In this document: in pieces, positions 1-6,013 of the stretch
How the letters are laid out: every line of letters begins with the position of its first letter
Position numbering within the stretch: position 1 is the stretch's first letter
Source: an uncultured Gemmatimonadota bacterium
GTDB lineage: Bacteria > Gemmatimonadota > Gemmatimonadetes > Gemmatimonadales > GWC2-71-9
Assembly: GCA_913009915.1 (NCBI GenBank)
Contig: CAJVYZ010000043.1
Location: forward strand, 1-10,464
DNA length: 10,464 nucleotides
Direction of reading: 5' to 3'
The notes under the pieces: generated by a model
What the model was told of the DNA's origin: nothing
Databases searched by the model: none
The model's input: only the letters and a program-made list of their open reading frames with translations
Position numbers and translations under genes: made by a program

Positions 1-100
1 AGTGAGAAGTGATAAAGAAGAAAAAAGAAGAAAGAAAGAGAGAGAAAGAAAGAGAAAAAAGAAGAGAAGAAGAAAAAAAAAAAGAAAAGTTTTTATTTTT
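1..100. other. Low-complexity read-through artefact
   Basis: The stretch is almost entirely A and G on the plus strand, ending in a T-rich run at about 89-100, and it directly abuts the outer end of an Illumina adapter. Read on the minus strand, it is what follows when a sequencer runs past the end of a short insert and its adapter: A-rich then T/C-rich low-complexity signal. It has none of the GC-rich composition of the rest of the window and encodes nothing credible. It should be treated as non-genomic sequence and trimmed. Confidence 0.9.
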
Positions 101-166
101 CAAGCAGAAGACGGCATACGAGATATATCAGTGTGACTGGAGTTCAGACGTGTGCTCTTCCGATCT
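101..166 (+). other. Illumina P7 / index / TruSeq read-2 adapter (vector-type contamination)
   Basis: Positions 101-124 match the Illumina P7 flow-cell sequence, beginning CAAGCAGAAGACGGCATACG. Positions 125-132 (ATATCAGT) sit where an 8-nt index belongs. Positions 133-166 match the TruSeq read-2 primer, ending GCTCTTCCGATCT. Genomic sequence begins at 167. On the minus strand the junction reads AGATCGGAAGAGC, the usual adapter start. It falls inside the methyltransferase reading frame and adds the spurious residues IGRAHV. The match is from memory of the standard adapter sequences, but it is complete over the whole stretch. Confidence 0.98.
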
Positions 167-905
167 CCGAGCCGAGCATGTTGAAGTCCCACGACAGCGG
201 GGAGTTGGCGTTGGCCAACGACAGGAGGACCGTGTTTTCCTCCAGGTAGTCGGCCCCGAAAAGGATGCGGCACATGTCGACGGTATCCTGCGCCCTATCC
301 GGGTGGGTGACCGACCCCATGAACGGCTTATCACTGTATTTGATGTGGCTGTACACCATGTCGAAATGCCGCTTGTTCACCGGGAGGTCTACCGGCTCAC
401 ACAACGTGCCACCGTTGTGGTGGATCGATGGGGTCATGTAGGCGAGCTTGGCGAAGTTGCGAAAATCCTCGATGGTCGCGTATCGACGTCCCAGCGCGGT
501 GTCGTACACGAACGGCGATCCGTAGGCCGGGGCAAACACCGTGTGAGGGTCACCGATCACAACGCTGTGGTCCGGGTTGCGAGCGTGCTGGGTGAACACC
601 TCGGGAGCGACGCCGCTCACCAGCTCGCGGCACAAACCTGGCGGAAACCGGACTCGGGTGCCGTCCACTTCCGCCCCTGCGCCACGGAACACCTCGACCG
701 CCTTGGGGTAATCGACGATCTCGATCCCAACCTTCTCGAGGATCGTGTCTGCGTTGTGCTCGATGATCTCCAAACCTTCATCGCACATCACTTCGACGGG
801 CTTCAGCCGGCGGGTCAGGAAAGGCTGTTGCTCAATGTGGCCGCTGACCCTCATGGCCTGGCGAGCAGCCCGGCCCCCACCACGACGGCGTCGCACGTCG
901 CTCAC
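167..905 (-). CDS. MttB-superfamily corrinoid-dependent methyltransferase (trimethylamine / glycine betaine type), 3' truncated
   Basis: This is the N-terminal half (246 genuine residues) of a protein of the MttB family, whose members are usually close to 480-500 residues. These TIM-barrel enzymes transfer a methyl group from a quaternary or tertiary amine to the cobalt of a partner corrinoid protein, in the cytoplasm. Family-like segments include PVEVMCDEGLEIIEHNADTI near residue 36, FAPAYGSPFVYD near 123 and SIHHNGGTLCEP near 159. The start is a GTG at 905 preceded by AAGGAGGG (909-916); the core-to-start spacing is short. The gene follows the corrinoid gene by 27 nt, so the two are almost certainly one operon. 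The reading frame stops being genomic at 167, where an adapter begins; the residues IGRAHV beyond it are artefact. The position of the pyrrolysine found in true trimethylamine MttB (residue 334 in Methanosarcina) is not reached, so TMA and glycine betaine (MtgB-like) enzymes cannot be told apart from sequence. The betaine-type neighbours favour the latter. Confidence 0.9.
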
Positions 906-932
906 TGTCCCTCCTTGTTGGAGGCGCGCGAA

Positions 933-1619
933 TCAGGCAACACTTCGGCGGTCCGCCATGAGCCGCGTGGCGGTCTCGGCCGCGGTGGCCGCATCCCGGC
1001 AATAGGCGTCGGCGCCTACCGCCTCGCCGAACTCCTCGTTGAGTGGGGCTCCGCCAACCATGACGATGTAGTCGTCACGGATGCCCTTGTCCACCATGGT
1101 GTCGATGACCACCTTCATGTAGGGCATGGTGGTGGTCAGTAGAGCCGACATGCCGAGAATGTCCGGCCGGTGCTCATCGAGGGCGGCCAGGTATTCCTCG
1201 ACACTTGTGTTGATGCCGAGGTCGATGACCTCAAAACCGGCCCCTTCGAACATCATACCAACCAGGTTCTTCCCGATATCGTGGATGTCACCTTTAACGG
1301 TCCCGATGACGATCTTGCCGGTCTGGACCTCGCCGGTCTCTGCCAGCAATGGGCGGAGGATGGCCATACCCGCCTTCATGGCGTTGGCTGCAAGCAACAC
1401 CTCTGGCACGAACAGAATCCCGTCGCGAAAGTCGATGCCGACGATCCGCATCCCCTCAACGAGCGCCTCCTCCAGGACCTTGGAGGCCGACCAGTCGCGG
1501 GACAGCAGGATATTGGTTCCCTCGGTGATCTCGTCGGCCAGTCCGTCGTAGAGATCGTCATGCATCTGCTCGACGAGTTCCTCGTCGGAGAGCGCAGAAA
1601 GATCGAGTTCTTCTTCCAT
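933..1619 (-). CDS. Corrinoid (B12-binding) protein, MttC/MtgC-like methyl carrier
   Basis: A 228-residue cobalamin-binding protein of the methyltransferase corrinoid family. It carries the methyl group from the MttB-type enzyme encoded just downstream to an acceptor methyltransferase. Residues 1-90 form the helical cap region, with the typical FVPEVLLAANAMKAGM segment at about 70-85. Residues 100-220 form the Rossmann-like B12 domain. The lower-ligand motif DxHxxG is intact as D111-I-H113-D-I-G116, followed by KNLV. Further cobalamin-pocket elements are GMSALLTTTM (156-165, Ser158) and the late VGG (188-190). Length and domain order are normal for the family. The ATG at 1619 follows GGAGG (1627-1631) with 7-nt spacing. 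The gene is first in a minus-strand operon, divergent from the flavoprotein operon, and shares a 181-bp control region with it. Neither a corrinoid-to-folate methyltransferase (MtgA type) nor a reductive activator (RamA type) is encoded in the window. Confidence 0.93.
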   Translation of the reverse strand: MEEELDLSALSDEELVEQMHDDLYDGLADEITEGTNILLSRDWSASKVLEEALVEGMRIVGIDFRDGILFVPEVLLAANAMKAGMAILRPLLAETGEVQTGKIVIGTVKGDIHDIGKNLVGMMFEGAGFEVIDLGINTSVEEYLAALDEHRPDILGMSALLTTTMPYMKVVIDTMVDKGIRDDYIVMVGGAPLNEEFGEAVGADAYCRDAATAAETATRLMADRRSVA

Positions 1620-1626
1620 CGATCAT

Positions 1627-1631
1627 CCTCC
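1627..1631 (-). promoter_or_regulatory. Shine-Dalgarno of the corrinoid gene
   Basis: GGAGG on the minus strand, 7 nt before the ATG at 1619. It fixes that start in preference to the out-of-frame ATG at 1624-1626. Confidence 0.75.
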
Positions 1632-1632
1632 A

Positions 1633-1672
1633 ACCGTGTACCACAATGCGGGATTGTGCTGTATCACGGTAC
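1633..1672. promoter_or_regulatory. Nested inverted repeat, candidate operator upstream of the corrinoid gene
   Basis: An inner inverted repeat, CACAAT (1642-1647) and ATTGTG (1653-1658) with a 5-bp centre, lies inside an outer pair, ACCGTG (1633-1638) and CACGGT (1665-1670). A third overlapping pair is GTACC (1638-1642) and GGTAC (1668-1672). The element ends 14 nt before the corrinoid ATG and overlaps the region where that gene's promoter or leader must lie. It could be a repressor site or an mRNA leader structure. The arm spacing is slightly asymmetric (inner-to-outer gaps of 3 and 6 nt), which suggests either two overlapping sites or bulges. No regulator gene is visible in the window to assign it to. 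Confidence 0.45.
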
Positions 1673-1706
1673 GATATCCGCAAACGCTCATACCGTCCAG
1701 CGCGGC

Positions 1707-1735
1707 AGGACAGTCAACGACGGTGGCGGTATGGT
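1707..1735 (+). promoter_or_regulatory. Candidate sigma-70-type promoter for the flavoprotein-etfBA operon
   Basis: AGGACA (1707-1712) resembles a -35 box (four of six consensus bases). It is separated by 17 nt from TATGGT (1730-1735), which matches four of six -10 bases. A start near 1742 would give a leader of about 60 nt. A 7-bp inverted repeat, CATACCG (1689-1695) and CGGTATG (1727-1733), overlaps the -10 and could be a control site. This is prediction by eye only. Confidence 0.35.
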
Positions 1736-1738
1736 CCA

Positions 1739-1755
1739 GTCGGCAAAGGGCCGAC
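1739..1755 (+). promoter_or_regulatory. Leader stem-loop ahead of the flavoprotein gene
   Basis: GTCGGC (1739-1744) and GCCGAC (1750-1755) form a perfect 6-bp stem around the loop AAAGG. It lies close to the predicted transcript start and upstream of the Shine-Dalgarno. It could stabilise the 5' end or overlap an operator. It is too small to be a known glycine or SAM riboswitch, and no such motif is apparent. Confidence 0.3.
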
Positions 1756-1783
1756 CCGCTCTGCGGAGAAGGGGCCCCCACAC

Positions 1784-1791
1784 AAGGAGGG
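1784..1791 (+). promoter_or_regulatory. Shine-Dalgarno that sets the flavoprotein start
   Basis: AAGGAGGG lies 9 nt before the GTG at 1801. This supports GTG 1801 rather than an in-frame ATG at 1636 in the control region. The ATG at 1793-1795 is out of frame. Confidence 0.75.
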
Positions 1792-1800
1792 AATGGGACA

Positions 1801-4302
1801 GTGAGCGATCTTCCAGGTGGCGCGAACGTGGTGGTGATCGGTGCCGGCATCGTCGGAAACGGTCTCGTCTGGCACCTGGCTGAACTGGGCTGGAAGGACA
1901 TCGTCCAGATCGACAAGGGTCCGCTGCCCAATCCTGGTGGGTCCACCGGCCACGCCTCAAACTTCATCTTCCCGGTCGACCACAACAAAGAGATGGCCGC
2001 GCTCACCCTCGACAGCCAGGCGCAGTATGAGGAGATGGGGGTGCAGGTGACCCCTGGCGGTATCGAGGTGGCTCGCACGCCGGCCCGTCTGGAGGAGTTG
2101 GCTCGTCGGATGACATCGGCCAAGAGTTGGGGGATCGATTCGCGACTTGTCAGCCCGGCCGAGGTGAGCGAGCTCGTGCCGTTCCTGGACGACTCGGTGA
2201 TCTTGGGTGGTTGGTATACGCCTTCGGTTTCGGTGGTCGACTCACTCCAGGCCGGCACCATCATGCGTGAGCGTGCGCAGGCCAAGGAGGCCCTCACGGT
2301 CGCGTCGAACACCGAGGTGCTGGACGTCGAGGTAGCGGCCGACCGGGTGGTGGCGGTCGTGACCGACAAGGGTCGGATCGAGACCGACCATGTGGTCGTC
2401 GCCTGCGGCGTGTGGAGCCCCCGCATCGCTCACATGGCAGGCGTCACCATCCCACTTGTTCCGGCAGTCCACCAGATGATCGACGTCGGGCCGCTGCCCG
2501 AACTCCAGGCCACGGGCAATGAGATCGGGTTCCCGATCGTGCGTGACATGGACACCTTCATGTACGAGCGGCAAACCGCCGGTTCCATGGAGGTGGGCTC
2601 ATACGCCCATCGGCCCATCTTCCATCGCCCTGACGACATCCCTTCGCTGGATGAGTCACTGCTCTCGCCGACCGAACTGCCGCTGACTATGGACGACTTC
2701 GACCCCCAGCTCGCCGACGCCATCGAGCTCATGCCCTTCCTGGGCGAGGCCGAGATGAGATATGGCATCAACGGGTTGCTCTCGTTGACGCCTGACGCCA
2801 TGCCGCTGCTGGGTGAGACGGAGGTGCGAGGGCTGTGGTCGGCGGCCGCGGTGTGGATCAAGGAGGGTCCGGGCATCGCCAAGATGATCGCCGAGTGGAT
2901 GACAGACGGCTACCCGGAGATCGATCCTCACAGCAGCGACATCGCCCGCTTCTACCCGTACCAGCGCACTGACAAACACGTCCGGGATCGGTGCAGCGAA
3001 CATTTCAACAAGACGTACGGAATTGTGCATCCCCGCGAACAGTGGGAGACGAGTCGTCTGGCCAGGGTCGGCCCGTTCTACCCACGAAGCGTGGAATTGG
3101 GAGCAGTGTTCTTCGAAGCGGGGGGATGGGAGCGCCCGCATTGGTACGAGGCGAACGCCCACCTCGTTGAGAAATACGGCGTGGAGGACCGCCCCCACGA
3201 GTGGGACGCCCGTTGGTGGTCACCCATCCAGAACGCCGAACACCTGGCGATGCGCGACGGCGTCGGGATGGTGGACGTGACGGCCTTCGCCATCTTCGAC
3301 TTCACCGGCCCCGGCGTTGTCGACTACATCGACACGATGGCGGTCAACCAGTGTGACGTGGCGGTGGGCCGGGCCGTCTACACACCGCTGCTGACTCACG
3401 ACGGCGGGTTCAAGAGCGACCTCACGATCATGCGGCTCGGCCGCCACCACTACCGGGTCGTGACCGGCGGGTTCGACGGGGGTCGCGACAGCCACTGGTT
3501 CAAGATCAACCTGCCAGACGACGGATCCGTGCACATGGAGGACAAGACATCGGCCATCACGACGGTCGGTGTATGGGGCCCCAACGCCCGAGACCTGGTA
3601 TCGCGGGTCACAGAAGACGACATCGGCCACGAGGCATTCCCCTACGGCACGGTGAAGTTCGTCACCATCGGTGAGATCCCGGCGATGATGTTTCGCATCT
3701 CTTATGTCGGTGACCTGGGATGGGAGATCTACACCGATATGGAACACGGCCTCAAGCTGTGGGACACGCTCTGGGAGGCGGGCCAAGATCTTGGCGTCAC
3801 CGCGGTCGGGGCCGGGGTATACGGGACCACCGGACGCCTCGAGAAAGGCTATCGTCTGATGGGTGCCGAGTTGGAGAGCGAGTACACCCCGGTAGAGGCC
3901 GGCCTCGCCCGCCCCAAGGTCAAGAGCGCCGACTTCATTGGCAAGGCGGCCTACCTCGCGGCCCGCGCCTCTGAACCGGAGGCCATCATGTGCACCCTAA
4001 CCATGGAGGACCACACCTCTGCGGCCGGCATCAAGCGATTTCCAACTGGCGGCAATGAGCCGATCCTCACCCTGGACGGGGAGCGCATCGTCGACAGCCA
4101 GGGCCGGGTCAGCCGAGTCACCAGCGCCGGGGCGGGCCCGTCGGTCGGCAAATTCTTGCTGCTCGGCTATCTGCCACCAAGCCACGCCGTGGAGGGCACA
4201 GAGCTCCAAATCATGTATATGAACGAGTTGTACCCCGTGAAGGTCGCGGTGGCCGGCAGCACACCGCTGTTCGATCCGCAAGACTCTCGGATGAAGCAGT
4301 AG
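1801..4302 (+). CDS. Dimethylglycine dehydrogenase/oxidase-type flavoprotein with GcvT folate domain
   Basis: An 833-residue two-part enzyme that oxidises an N-methyl amine (dimethylglycine or sarcosine) and captures the one-carbon unit on tetrahydrofolate. Residues 9-365 are the FAD-dependent DAO fold, with the dinucleotide motif VVVIGAGIVGNG (10-21). GGSTGHAS (46-53) places His51 where the family binds FAD covalently. His224 in PAVHQM and Tyr255 in FMYERQ, followed by GSYAHRP (266-272), align by eye with the active site of Arthrobacter dimethylglycine oxidase. A central FAO_M-type segment follows (about 370-425), then the GcvT-like domain (430-705) with SDLT (Asp540, the probable folate-site acid) and SYVGDLGWEIY (634-644), and a C-terminal GcvT barrel (720-815). 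Length matches the roughly 830-residue family. The GTG at 1801 fits the Shine-Dalgarno at 1784-1791 and places the Rossmann motif at the N-terminus. etfB begins 2 nt after the stop, so electrons probably go to ETF, making it a dehydrogenase. Sarcosine dehydrogenase is the main alternative. Confidence 0.9.
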   Translation: MSDLPGGANVVVIGAGIVGNGLVWHLAELGWKDIVQIDKGPLPNPGGSTGHASNFIFPVDHNKEMAALTLDSQAQYEEMGVQVTPGGIEVARTPARLEELARRMTSAKSWGIDSRLVSPAEVSELVPFLDDSVILGGWYTPSVSVVDSLQAGTIMRERAQAKEALTVASNTEVLDVEVAADRVVAVVTDKGRIETDHVVVACGVWSPRIAHMAGVTIPLVPAVHQMIDVGPLPELQATGNEIGFPIVRDMDTFMYERQTAGSMEVGSYAHRPIFHRPDDIPSLDESLLSPTELPLTMDDFDPQLADAIELMPFLGEAEMRYGINGLLSLTPDAMPLLGETEVRGLWSAAAVWIKEGPGIAKMIAEWMTDGYPEIDPHSSDIARFYPYQRTDKHVRDRCSEHFNKTYGIVHPREQWETSRLARVGPFYPRSVELGAVFFEAGGWERPHWYEANAHLVEKYGVEDRPHEWDARWWSPIQNAEHLAMRDGVGMVDVTAFAIFDFTGPGVVDYIDTMAVNQCDVAVGRAVYTPLLTHDGGFKSDLTIMRLGRHHYRVVTGGFDGGRDSHWFKINLPDDGSVHMEDKTSAITTVGVWGPNARDLVSRVTEDDIGHEAFPYGTVKFVTIGEIPAMMFRISYVGDLGWEIYTDMEHGLKLWDTLWEAGQDLGVTAVGAGVYGTTGRLEKGYRLMGAELESEYTPVEAGLARPKVKSADFIGKAAYLAARASEPEAIMCTLTMEDHTSAAGIKRFPTGGNEPILTLDGERIVDSQGRVSRVTSAGAGPSVGKFLLLGYLPPSHAVEGTELQIMYMNELYPVKVAVAGSTPLFDPQDSRMKQ

Positions 4303-4304
4303 GC

Positions 4305-5054
4305 ATGCGCATCCTTGTTTGCATCAAACGGGTGCCCGCCCCTGGCGCCAGGATCGTCGTCGAACCAGACGGGCAAACCATCGACACCGCCAACCTCGGG
4401 TTCACGATCAGCCCCCACGAGGAGTGCGCCGTCGAGGCGGCCGTGCAATTGGTGGAACAGCATGGCGGCAACGTGACGGTGATGACCCTGGGACCAGAGG
4501 GGGCGGAGGAACAGCTTCGCCATGCGGTGTCGGTCGGGGCCACAGACGCCATCCTCATCCCGGCGGGTGAGCGGGACTGGGACCCCCAAGCCACTGCCCG
4601 AGCTCTCACCGACGCCATCGGCGATGCCGAGTCCGACGGTGCTTTCGACCTGATCCTCTTCGGCAACGAGTCGGCCGATTCAGGCGGATACCAGGTTGGC
4701 GTCAGAGTCTCTCGGGCGCTGGGCCGGCCGATGGTCAACGGTATCAAGGGCATCGAGATCGGAAAGGGTGTGGTCACCCTCAGACGGGAGACCGACGGAG
4801 GATCAGAACTCTATGAGCTGCCGCTACCGGCGGTGGTCGGGGTCAAGGAGGGCATCACCCTGCCCCGCTACCCGACGCTGCGGGGTCGACTGGCGTCGAA
4901 AAAGGCAGACGTACGAACGTTCGAGGCCGGCGAGCAACCGGGTGGTCAGTCGATGGTGGCTCTGGCAAACCCGCCCGAACAGGTTAAGCAGACGGTGATG
5001 CTGACGGATGCGGCCGCCGCCGTCGACGTGATGGAAGAACTGGGGTTGCTGTGA
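4305..5054 (+). CDS. Electron transfer flavoprotein, beta subunit
   Basis: A 249-residue ETF beta subunit, the usual length. With EtfA it forms a soluble heterodimer that takes electrons from flavin dehydrogenases and delivers them to the respiratory quinone pool. The N-terminus ILVCIKRVPAPGA (3-15) carries the CxKxVP signature. GNESADSGGYQVG (120-132) and VVGVKEGITLPRYPTLRGR (177-195), followed by LASKKA, are the nucleotide-binding and family signature segments. The ATG lies 2 nt after the flavoprotein stop, without a strong Shine-Dalgarno, so translational coupling is likely. Its place between a dimethylglycine dehydrogenase-type gene and etfA points to a dedicated acceptor for that enzyme rather than the housekeeping fatty-acid ETF; this is inferred from position. 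No ETF:quinone oxidoreductase is encoded in the window. Confidence 0.96.
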   Translation: MRILVCIKRVPAPGARIVVEPDGQTIDTANLGFTISPHEECAVEAAVQLVEQHGGNVTVMTLGPEGAEEQLRHAVSVGATDAILIPAGERDWDPQATARALTDAIGDAESDGAFDLILFGNESADSGGYQVGVRVSRALGRPMVNGIKGIEIGKGVVTLRRETDGGSELYELPLPAVVGVKEGITLPRYPTLRGRLASKKADVRTFEAGEQPGGQSMVALANPPEQVKQTVMLTDAAAAVDVMEELGLL

Positions 5055-5998
5055 TCCTGGCCATCGTCGAGCACGACCGGGGCACCCTCAACGAGCTGAC
5101 GCTCCAGGCCTTGGCCGTGGCTCGAGATCTCGGCGACGTCGAGGCGGTGATCCTCGGATCGGCCGGCGCCGGCCTGGCCGAGGAGCTGGGCGCCCACGGG
5201 GTCTCCAAGGTGCACGTCGCCGACCACGAACTGCTGGCCGACTACGGGCCGGACGCCTGGGCCGAGACGACACGGCAACTGGCCGACGCGATCGGGGCCG
5301 AGGTGGTGCTGGCGATCGGGTCAGATCGCGGCAATGAGGTCATGGCTCACATCGCTGCCCGCCTCGATGCGCCGATGGTGGCCAACGTGATTTCGGTCAC
5401 GCCAGGCGAGGACTGGGGGGTCGTGCGGGTGCGCTGGGGCGGGAGTCTGCACGAGGAGGCCCTCGTCGTCGCGCCGCTCAAGCTCCTAACGGTGGCACCC
5501 CATGCCCTAGCGGCGAGCGAGGTAGGCGGGCCACAAGCCGAGGTCGTGCCCTTCATGCCATCGCTATCGGATGAGGGCGTGACCAGAGTCATCGACCGGG
5601 CCACGTTGGCGGAGGGGATCACCCTGGCCACTGCGCCGATCGTGGTGAGCGGCGGGCGCGGCGTCGGCTCGGCCGAGAATTTCTCGATCCTCGAGGAGCT
5701 GGCCGATCAGTTCGGGGGTGTGGTCGGATGCTCGCGGGTGGCCACCAACAACGGGTGGCGACCGCATTCCGATCAGGTCGGCCAGACCGGCACTCGGGTG
5801 GCACCGGATCTGTACATCGCCTGTGGGATCTCCGGGGCGATCCAGCACTGGGTGGGAATGATGGCATCGAAGAAGGTCATGGCAATCAACACGGACGCCG
5901 AAGCCCCGATGGTCACCAAGGCCGACTACGCCCTCGTCGGCAACCTCCACGAGATCGTGCCGGCCATCATCGAGGAGATCCGCAACCGCCGGGGATAG
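5051..5998 (+). CDS. Electron transfer flavoprotein, alpha subunit
   Basis: A 315-residue ETF alpha subunit of normal length. The N-terminal half (1-170) is the less conserved domain I. The C-terminal half is the FAD domain: VVSGGRGVG (198-206), SRVATNNGWRP (228-238), QVGQTG (242-247), GISGAIQH (259-266), then AIN and D282 before the closing ADYALVGNLHEIVPAI. All the FAD-contacting motifs expected of the family are present, so the protein should be functional. The GTG start overlaps the etfB stop by 4 nt (GTGA at 5051-5054), so translation is coupled. It is the last gene of the flavoprotein-etfB-etfA operon and meets a convergent gene 15 nt beyond its stop. Confidence 0.97.
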   Translation: MILAIVEHDRGTLNELTLQALAVARDLGDVEAVILGSAGAGLAEELGAHGVSKVHVADHELLADYGPDAWAETTRQLADAIGAEVVLAIGSDRGNEVMAHIAARLDAPMVANVISVTPGEDWGVVRVRWGGSLHEEALVVAPLKLLTVAPHALAASEVGGPQAEVVPFMPSLSDEGVTRVIDRATLAEGITLATAPIVVSGGRGVGSAENFSILEELADQFGGVVGCSRVATNNGWRPHSDQVGQTGTRVAPDLYIACGISGAIQHWVGMMASKKVMAINTDAEAPMVTKADYALVGNLHEIVPAIIEEIRNRRG

Positions 5999-6012
5999 TC
6001 GATATTCGGCGG
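5986..6012. terminator. Candidate bidirectional stem-loop between convergent genes
   Basis: CCGCCG (5986-5991) and CGGCGG (6007-6012) form a perfect 6-bp stem with a 15-nt loop. The element spans the etfA stop and nearly reaches the stop of the opposing gene. There is no T-run on either side, so it is not a classical intrinsic terminator. It may be a weak or factor-assisted end for both transcripts, or chance in GC-rich DNA. Confidence 0.3.
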
Positions 6013-6013
6013 G

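Noticed and set aside
1..100. Purine-rich tract as a triplex-forming or regulatory element
   Set aside because: It directly abuts an adapter and differs completely from the genomic composition, so sequencing read-through explains it.
128..334. Short minus-strand frame ending in EEHTSELQSH
   Set aside because: The end is translated adapter and the rest is an alternate frame of the methyltransferase gene.
9..1142. Long plus-strand open frame of 377 codons
   Set aside because: It starts in low-complexity junk, runs through the adapter and then lies antisense to the methyltransferase and corrinoid genes, which have clear family motifs.
1636..1800. N-terminal extension of the flavoprotein to an in-frame ATG at 1636
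   Set aside because: It would cross the divergent control region, has no Shine-Dalgarno and adds residues that the family lacks. GTG 1801 has AAGGAGGG upstream and places the FAD motif at the N-terminus.
1740..1800. Glycine or SAM riboswitch in the flavoprotein leader
   Set aside because: The predicted leader is only about 60 nt with one small stem, too short for these aptamers, and no conserved core was recognised.
3220..3786. Minus-strand frame of 188 codons inside the flavoprotein gene
   Set aside because: It is antisense to the GcvT domain, with no family motif and no Shine-Dalgarno noted.
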